64,000 nucleotides of DNA. Origin: Isoetes taiwanensis (lineage: Eukaryota; Streptophyta; Lycopodiopsida; Isoetales; Isoetaceae). Below, piece after piece: positions 56,476 to 64,000 of this stretch. A program made the position numbers and the translations under genes. Position 1 is the stretch's first letter, and every line of letters begins with the position of its first letter. The notes beneath the pieces are model-generated. The model was not told the origin of the DNA. It ran no database searches and worked only from the letters and a program-made list of their open reading frames with translations. The stretch is taken from positions 310,001 to 374,000 of the forward strand of contig JAJEKV010000226.1 of NCBI GenBank assembly GCA_021234155.1, read 5' to 3'.

Positions 56476-57687
56476 CAAAAAAAAGTTAATTGTACCTACA
56501 AAGGTTGAATTGAAGCAAAACCTGACATCCAAAACCCTAGCCGCTTCAAATATTCTTGGTTGAGGGCAACAGAGCTTGGCAGCTTCACATCTAGTTCTAG
56601 CAAGCATCAGTCTTTGGGGCGATCTAAGGTTATTTTTGTATTTCCTTTCTCTGCAATCCTCCTTGTTCATTATCGTTCTTAGCCCCTTATTTGTAGCTCT
56701 TTTCAATATGGGGATGGGGGATGCTAAGCCCTACTATCTGAATAGCGCCATTGGAAAGGCGTTTGGAGTATGGTTGATGGTATTACCCGGCCGGCGTCCA
56801 CGAAATCCTCAAAGAACTATGCGGATTGAAGATGAAGCATTAGAGGAAATAGAAGACTAGCTAGGCTGTTGAAGAAGAGATGAATACAATAGCTTGCACG
56901 ATAATCGCACCCGTCGGTATTTGGAGATTGGCAAATTATGTCGGGGGATTTGAATTTCTTTGAAGGCATTATTGGATGTCGCGGCGACATTGGTGTGAGG
57001 GCTGTTTCCTCTTCCACCTTTGAGGCAACCTCACGATCTAGAGCATTTTTGGCGTGATATTTGTACTCTAATCATAGTATTTGGCGACATTGGATAAGTA
57101 TTTGAGAATATTTGAGCATTTTGTTTCAAGTTTTGGATCTTTATAATCCGGTTATCTTTGTTCTAGCATTTCTTATACTTATATTCTCATATTCAATCTA
57201 AGGATGTTATTGTTAGATAGGCTCGGTCTTGGATTGAAGTGGGAATAAACATCTCCTCTTTCATATGATTCCCGGACTCATCTACATAGCATTGCAAAAT
57301 CGAAGATCCTATGCTCAAATTGGAATGTGCAATCTCACGGACATATCGACGAATTGGTTTTAGTTTCGATGGGGAGATCTCTTAAAATAGGGTTAGGGCT
57401 CGAATTTAACTCATGGCTTAGATAATCTTTGAGATGGTTGATGACAATCAAAACCAAAGGTAGAAAAGAAAAGGATGGAATTCTTGCCTAGATGATGGCG
57501 ATCAAAGCCAAGTATGTCAAGTATTGAAGATGGAGATAGATTGGGCAGCCAAAATATTGATACATTGCATGGCTTAGATAAAGACAACATAAATGGTGTA
57601 TATCTAGTTCCTTTCTTTGGAGAAATTGGTAAGTGACATGGTCACTAAGCGGGCTGCATTGCAGGGCGCTCACGAGGGGTAGAATCT
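56476..57687. other. No gene assigned
   Basis: Short plus-strand frames (56576-56860, a hydrophobic stretch then an acidic end MRIEDEALEEIED) have no supporting context. I see no remainder of the gypsy integrase here. Confidence 0.35.
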
Positions 57688-60600
57688 CGGGGATTTTAGG
57701 GTCCTCGTGCTCTGGCGTCAACACCCCACTCCCACGTCAAGTCCGGCATAAAGGTCCCGCCGAATCGACAAGGAGGGCCTCCAAAAGCGTAAACCACAGT
57801 GGGTTGCAGGTTCTAGAAGGGTTTGCGTTTTGGGGGTGAGACTGGTTGCACTTGGGACCTGGCCGAAGCTACAACCCGAGAATCTGGAGCAAAGGGAAAC
57901 CGGCGAGTTTGGGCTGTCCTCCTCCCGATGTGGCAAGTAGAAGTCGGGGGCTTTTGATGGCAAGACATTCATAAATTACATAATTAATGCATTGTGCGAA
58001 AATAAATTCTGATTTTTTCCAGCTGGATTCTAATCCATCTCAGCACACAGCCCAATTTTGAGAAATTTTCGGAGAAGGTCAGAGTCAAAGGGTTAGCATT
58101 AGAGCGGTCGGGGCAGCCCGTTGCCAGGGGCAACCGGCTGGCACCCTTCCCCAAGTCAAGCGAGGCCAGGACCTTGCGGGGATCCCTCACAAGGGGGGAA
58201 GTCCAGGACCCCAAGGCGGGATCCAAAAAAAGTTCGAGGCAGCCCTTCTGGCAGCTCCCCGGGGCTGCACGCTAATGACCACCCTCGGGGCGGTTCCCCT
58301 ATCCAGGCCGTTGGATCCCTCCGTTCAAGGCCCCTCGGGAAGGCCCAAAAGATTCAGATCGGTCGGGAGAACTTGTCAAACCGAGGGCGTCACAGCCGGC
58401 CTTGTAAAACACCCTTGGTGTCTTGTCGTTGAGGCAGGGGAGGCTCCGGAATGGTAAATCGACCACGCCAAATGCGTCGAATGGCGAAATTACCCTAGGA
58501 GCAAGTTACAAGGTCGGTTTTGCAAAGAAAAGAAACACTCATGCCCTCCCACGGCCGGTATCCTGCATCATCCTAGGCCAATTGACTACGAGTGTGATGG
58601 AAGTGAGCTACTTTTGGCTTCATGGAGGTGGTGGTCTTCAGCCCGCGGAACTTGGTCCCCGGGAGCAATGTCGGCGTTGAGTCCATTAAGCGAGCCAAAT
58701 CGCGATTCGATTCGGAGGAGAAGTAGCCCGTCGTCCCAGGGGCCTTGGGGAGAGGAAATCCCGGGGCAAGCGGCTTAGGGAGGATTTTAGGGTCCGTGCT
58801 CGGCGTCAACACCCCACTCCGCGTCAAGTCACGGCACAAAGATCCGCCCGAATCGACAAGGAGGGCCTCAAAAGTAAACCACGTGGGTTGCGAGGTTCTA
58901 GAAGGGTTTTGCGTTTTGGGCGAGACTTGATACATTACACTGGGACTGGCAGAAGAGCTGCAGGAATATGGAGCAAGGGAACTAGCGGGCGGAGCTTGGG
59001 CACATCCTCCTCCCGATGTGGCAAGTAGAAATTCGGTAGCTTTTGCGATGGCAAAGACATTCATAAGTCGCAATTAATGCATTGTCACGAAAATAAATTC
59101 TGATTTTTTGCGGTGGATTCCTAATCCATCTCGGCCACCTGACCCAATTTTGAAATTTTCCGGAGAAAGGTCTAGGTCAAAGGGTTAGCATTAGAGCGGT
59201 CGGGGCAGGATTGCGAGGGGCAGAGGCGGCACCCTTTCCCAAGTCAAAGCGAGGCCCGGGACCTTGCGAGGGGATCCCTCACAAGAGGGGAGAGTCCAGG
59301 ACCCAGAGGCGGGGATCAAAAAGTTCCGAGCAGACCCTTCTGGCGGCAGCCCACGAGCAGCAAATAACCACCCTCCCGGGGCCGGTTCCCCTATCCGGCC
59401 GTTGGATCCTCCGTTCGGGGGCCCCTCTTCGGGAAGGCCCAAAATTTCGATCGGTCGGGAGAACTTGTCAAACAGCAGCGGGCGTCGAGGTCGGCCTTGT
59501 AGAAACCGCAATGTCTTGTCGTTCGGGCAGGGGAGGCTCAGGAATGGCAAATCGACCCTGCCAAATCGTCGGGAATGGCGAAATTACCCTAGGGAGCAAG
59601 TTACAAGGTCCGGTTTGCAAAAGAAAAAAAACACTCATGCCCTCCACGGCGGTATCGCATCCACATCCTAGGCCAATTGACTCTGAGTGTGATGGAAGTG
59701 AGGCTACTTTGAAACTTCTTGGAGGTCGGGTGGTCTTCTGCCCCGCGGAACTTGGTCCCCAGGGGCAATGTCGGCGTTTGAGTCCATTGGCGAGAGCAAA
59801 TCCTTGATTGGGAGAGGGGGTCGCCCGTCGATCCCGGGGGCCTTGGGGAGAGGAAGTGGGGCAAGCGGCTAGGGGGATTTTAGGGTCAGGGAGTGCTCAC
59901 GGCGTCAACACCCCCACTCCCCGTCAAGTCACGGCGCAAGGTCCGCCCGAATCGACAGGAGAGGGCCTCAAAAGCGTAAACCACGTGGGTTGCGAGGGTT
60001 CTAGAAGGGTTTTGCGTTTTGGGGCGAGACTTGGTCTGTTGCACTTGGGACCTGGCGAGAAGGTGCAGCCAGAGAATCTACGGAACAAGGGAGGGCGGGC
60101 CGGAGTTTGGGCCTGTCCTCCCTCCCGATGTGGCAAGTAGAAGTAGGCACTTTAGGTGGCAAGACATTCATAAATTACATAATTAATGCATTGTGCGAAA
60201 ATAAATTCTTTTTTTGCCGGCTGGATTCTAATCCATCTCCGGCACACGACCCAATTTTTGAAATTTTTGGAGAAGGTCTAGGTCAAAGGGTTAGCATTAG
60301 AGCGGTCGGGGCAGCCGTTGGGGCAACGTAGAGTGGCACCCTTCCCCAAGTCAAGCGAGGCGGGACCTTGCGGGGATCCCTCACACAAGAGGGAGAGTCA
60401 GGACCCAGGCGGGATCCAAAAAGTTCGAGGCAACCCTTCTGGCGGCTCCCCGGCTAAATGCTAATGACCACCCTCGGACCCGGTTCCCCTATCCGCCGTT
60501 GGATCCTCCGTTCGGGGGCCCCTCTTGGGGGAAGCCAAAAGATTCAATCGGTCAGGAGAACTTGTCCAATGCCAGGCGTCGGAAGCGACCTTGTAGAATG

Positions 60601-63600
60601 GCAATGTCTTGTCGTTCGGACGCGGGGAGGCTCGGAATGGCAAATCGACCCACCAAATCGTCCGGAATGGCGAAATTACCCTAGGGAGCAAGTTACAAGG
60701 TCCGGTTTTGCAAAAGAAAAAACACTCATGCCCTCCCACGACAGTATCCATCCACATCCTAGGCCAATTGACTACGAGTGTGATGGAAGTGAGCTACTTT
60801 GGCGCTTCATGGAGGTCGAGGTGGTCTTCTGGCCCGCGGAACTTGGTCCCGGGGGCAATGTCGGCGTTTGGAGTCCATTGGCGAGTCAAATCGCGATTCC
60901 GGAGAGGAGGTCGCCGTCAGTCCCGAGGGCAGCAAGGGGAGAGAAATTGAGGGCAAGCGGCTTAGGGGGATTTTAGGGTCCGTGCTGGCGTCAACACCCC
61001 CCACTCCACGTCAAGTCACGGCACAAGATCCGCCCGAATCGACAAGGAGAGGGCCTCCAAAAGCGTAAACCCGTGGGTTGCCAGGTTCTAGAAGGGTTTG
61101 CGTTTTGGGGGCGAGACTTGGTCTGTTGCACTTGGGACTGGCCGGCTGCAGCCGAGAATATGGAGCAAGGGAACTAGCGGTGGAGTTTGGGCTGTCCTCC
61201 TCCCGATGTGGCAAGTAGAAGTTGGGGGGCTTTTACCGATGGCAAGACATTCATAAATTACATAATTAATGCATTGTGCGAAAATAAATTCTGATTTTTG
61301 CCGGTGGATTCCTAATCCATCTCCACACACGACCCAATTTTGAAATTTTTAGGAGGGTCTAGGTCAAGGGGTTAGCATTAGAGCGAGTTAGGGGGCGGCG
61401 TTTGCGGAACAGCGGGTGGCCCCTTCCCCAAGTCAAGCGAGGCGGGACCTTGAGGGGATCCCTCACAAGAGGGGAGAGTCCAGGACCCCCAGAGGCGGGA
61501 TCCAAAAAGTTCGAGGCAGCCCTTCTGGCTCCCGGGGCCTGCGCTAATGACCACCCTCCGGGGCCGGTTCCCCTATCCGGCCAGGTTGGATCCTCCGTTC
61601 AGGGGGGCCCCTCCGGGGAAGGCCCAAAAAGATTCAGATCGGTCGAGGAGAACTTGTCAAAAGCGGGGCGTCGAGGAGTCGACCTTGTAGAGCCGGTGTC
61701 TTGTCATTAGGGCAGGGGGAGGCTCGGAATGGCAAATCGACCACACCAAAAATCGTCGGGAATGGTGAAATTACCCTAGGGAGCAAGTTACAAGGTGGGT
61801 TTTGCAAAGAAAAAAACACTCATGCCCTCCACGACGGTATCCATCCCACATCCTAGGCCAATTGACTACGAGTGTGATGGAAGTGAGCTACTTTGGCTTC
61901 TTGGAGGCAGGGTGGTCTTCGGCCCGCGGAACTTGGTCCCCGGGGCAATGTCGGCGTTCCGAGTCCATTGGCGAACCAAATCGATTCTGGGACCAGGGGG
62001 AGGTCCGTTGCCCGTCGGAGTCCCGAGGGGCCTTGGGGAGGGAAGTTGGGGCAGCGAGCTTCGAGGGGGATTTTAGGGTCCGTGCTCGGCGTCAACACCC
62101 CCTCTCCGCGTCAAGTCCGCGGTACGCAGGAACAAGGTCCGCAATGAGGCGGGGAGAATCGACGGGGCCGGGGAGAGGGGCCTCAAAGCGTAAACCACGT
62201 GGGTTGCGAGGGGTTCTAGAAGGGTTTGCGTTTTGGGGGCGAGAGAGGACTTGATGTGTTACGGGACTGGCGAGAAGGTTGCAGCCAGAATACGAAGCAA
62301 AGGGAACAGCGGGCGGAGGCGGAGTTTGGGCTGTCCTCCTCAGATGTGGCAAGTAGAAGTCGAGTGGGCATATCCTTTTGCGATGGCAAGACATTCATAA
62401 ATTACATAATTAATGCATTGTCACGAAAATAAATTCTGATTTTTTGCCAATTTGGATTCCCCTAATCCATCTCCGACACCTGACCCAATTTTTCGAAATT
62501 TACCGAGGAGAAGGTCTAGGTCAAAGGGTTAGCATTAGAGCGGTCCGGGGCAGCAGGTTGCGGGGGGAACAGAGTGGCACCCTTTCCCAAGTCAAAGCGA
62601 GGCCCGGGACCTTGCGGGGGATCCCCTCACAAGAGGGGAGAGTCCAGGACCCCAAGAGGCGGGATCCAAAAAAAAGTTCGAGCTGACCCTTCTGGCGGCT
62701 CCCGAGTGCTGCGCTAATGACCACCCTCCGGGGCGGTTCCCCTATCCGGTAGTTGGATCCTGGATTCGGGGAGCCCCTCCGGGGAAGGCCCAAAAGATTC
62801 AGATCGGTCAGGAGAACTTGTCAAACGCGGGGCATCACGAGGTCGGCCTTGTAGAAACAGCACAGTGTCTTGTCGTTGAGACGCAGGGAGGCTCAGGAAT
62901 GGCAAATGTCGACCACTGCCAAATCGTCCGGAATGGCGAAATTACCCTAGGGAGCAAGTTACAAGGTCGGTTTTGCAAAAAAAAACACTCATGCCCTCCG
63001 CGGTGGTATCGCATCCACATCCTAGGCCAATTGACTACGAGTGTGATGGAAGTGAGCTACTTTGGGCTTCTTGGAGGGGGTGGTCTTACAGCCCGCGGAA
63101 CTTGGTCCCCGGGGGGCAATGTCGGCGTTAAAGTCCATTGGCGAGAGCCAAATGCTTGATTGGGAGAGGGAGGTGGCCCGTCCGTCAGGGGGGCCTTGGG
63201 GAGAGGCACCCTTTCCCAAGTCGGGGCAAGCGGCTTCCGGGGGAGTTGCAGGGTAGTGCTCTGGCGTCAACACCCCACTCCCGTCAAGTCACGGTGCAAG
63301 GTCCGGCGAATCGACAGGAGAGGGGCCTCAAAGCGTAAACCACGTGGGTTGCCGGGTTCTAGAAAGGGTTTTGCGTTTTGGGGCGAGAGACTTGATCTGT
63401 GCGCTGGGACCTGGGAGAAGCTGCAACCGACGAGAATCTGGAGCAAGGGGAACCAGCGGGCGGAGTTTGGGCATCCTCCTCCTCCCGATGTGGCAAGTAG
63501 CTTCGGGGGCTTTTGCGATGCAAGACATTCATAAATTCGCCAATTAATGCATTGTGCGAAAATAAATTCTGATTTTTTGCCATCTGGATTCCTAATCCAT

Positions 63601-64000
63601 CTCCGACCTAGGCGGCCCAATTTTGAAATTTTGGGAGAAGGTCTAGGTCAAAGGGTTAGCATTAGAGCGGTCGGGGCAGGCGGGTTGCGAGGGGGCAGCG
63701 GTGGCACCCTTCCCCAAGTCAAAGCGAGGCCCCAGGACCTTGCGGGGATCCCTCACAAGAGGGGAGAGTCAGGACCCCAAGAGGCGGGATCAAAAAGTTC
63801 GAGGCAGACCCTTCTGGCGGCTCCCCCAGGCTGCTAATGACCACCCTCGGGGCCGGTTCCCCTATCCGACCGTTGGATCCTCCCGTTCGGGGGCCCCTCT
63901 TGGGAAGGCCCAAAAGATTCAGATCGGTCGAGGAGAACTTGTCAAACAGCGAAGCGTCGAGGTTGAGCCTTGTAAGCCGCGATGTCTTGTCGTTCGAGAC
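57688..64000. repeat. Tandem satellite array, unit about 1.1 kb, running off the window
   Basis: Marker words recur in order. GTCAACACCCC lies at 57717, 58805, 59904, 60990, 62091 and 63265 (steps 1088, 1099, 1086, 1101, 1174). ATTAATGCATTG lies at 57983, 59073, 60182, 61265, 62409 and 63543. Each unit also has AAGGGTTAGCATTAGAGCG, a GGGGATCCCTCACAAG block, GGCCAATTGACTACGAGTG and a GGGTTTTGCGTTTTGG block. Units differ by many small indels, mostly in G and C runs. At least five full units and a partial one are present. Open frames in it (up to about 200 codons) are not conserved between units, so I read no gene here. I see no rRNA sequence. Confidence 0.9.

Noticed and set aside
59191-60976. 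Long open frames in the 1.1-kb satellite as genes
   Set aside because: Frames are not conserved between units and are broken by indels at different places in each.
57688-64000. Ribosomal DNA spacer
   Set aside because: No rRNA sequence or promoter-like spacer is recognisable. The array length is compatible, but the evidence is lacking.

Overview
The window looks like nuclear DNA from a land plant with a large, transposon-packed genome. The signs are Ty3/gypsy and Ty1/copia elements of plant type, a tRNA-headed SINE, short GT-AG introns, an FCP1-like HAD phosphatase of plant style, a Ulp1 (C48) protease remnant and long satellites. I cannot name the species. No intact host gene, rRNA gene, tRNA gene or CRISPR array is visible. 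Nearly every coding stretch carries stops or frameshifts, so most genes are entered as pseudogenes.

Layout. 1-10350: a decayed LTR retrotransposon on the minus strand (LTRs at 1-576 and 9790-10350), with a broken minus-strand reading region of unknown family and a hairpin repeat with about 210-bp spacing. 10365-10778: a miniature element with two 96-bp terminal repeats. 12347-24585: an old DNA transposon remnant (element B) whose transposase-like gene is split by a second one, element A (12914-21930). 25279-25514: a SINE. 26236-26964: bidirectional and tandem short repeats. 27183-28060: a C48 protease remnant. 28337-31855: three plus-strand ORF units, the first continuing in frame, past one TAG, into a histone H3-like domain. 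32109-35120 and 50423-51175: a Ty3/gypsy gag-pol, cut in its RNase H by a 15.3-kb DNA transposon (element C, 35125-50418). Element C is itself interrupted by a Ty1/copia element (38256-43645). 51176 onward: a probable CACTA-like insertion in the gypsy integrase. 57688-64000: a satellite of about 1.1-kb units running off the window.

The most notable content is one DNA transposon family present three times (A, B, C). A and C have terminal inverted repeats that start GGGTA and 4-bp TA-containing target duplications (CTAA; TAAA/TAGA). Both carry the same two convergent genes: (1) a DDE-like protein with conserved blocks HN[YF]..W..KQFK, V[VI]DF[AS]ENYT, DGCA.QFK and HGKG.HDG plus a Cys-rich tail, and (2) a protein with coiled-coil and acidic regions ending in an FCP1/NIF-type HAD phosphatase domain. 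I know of no named superfamily with this pairing. That is an inference made without database access.

Nesting gives a relative order: gypsy, then element C, then copia (and separately the CACTA-like element into gypsy); element B, then element A.
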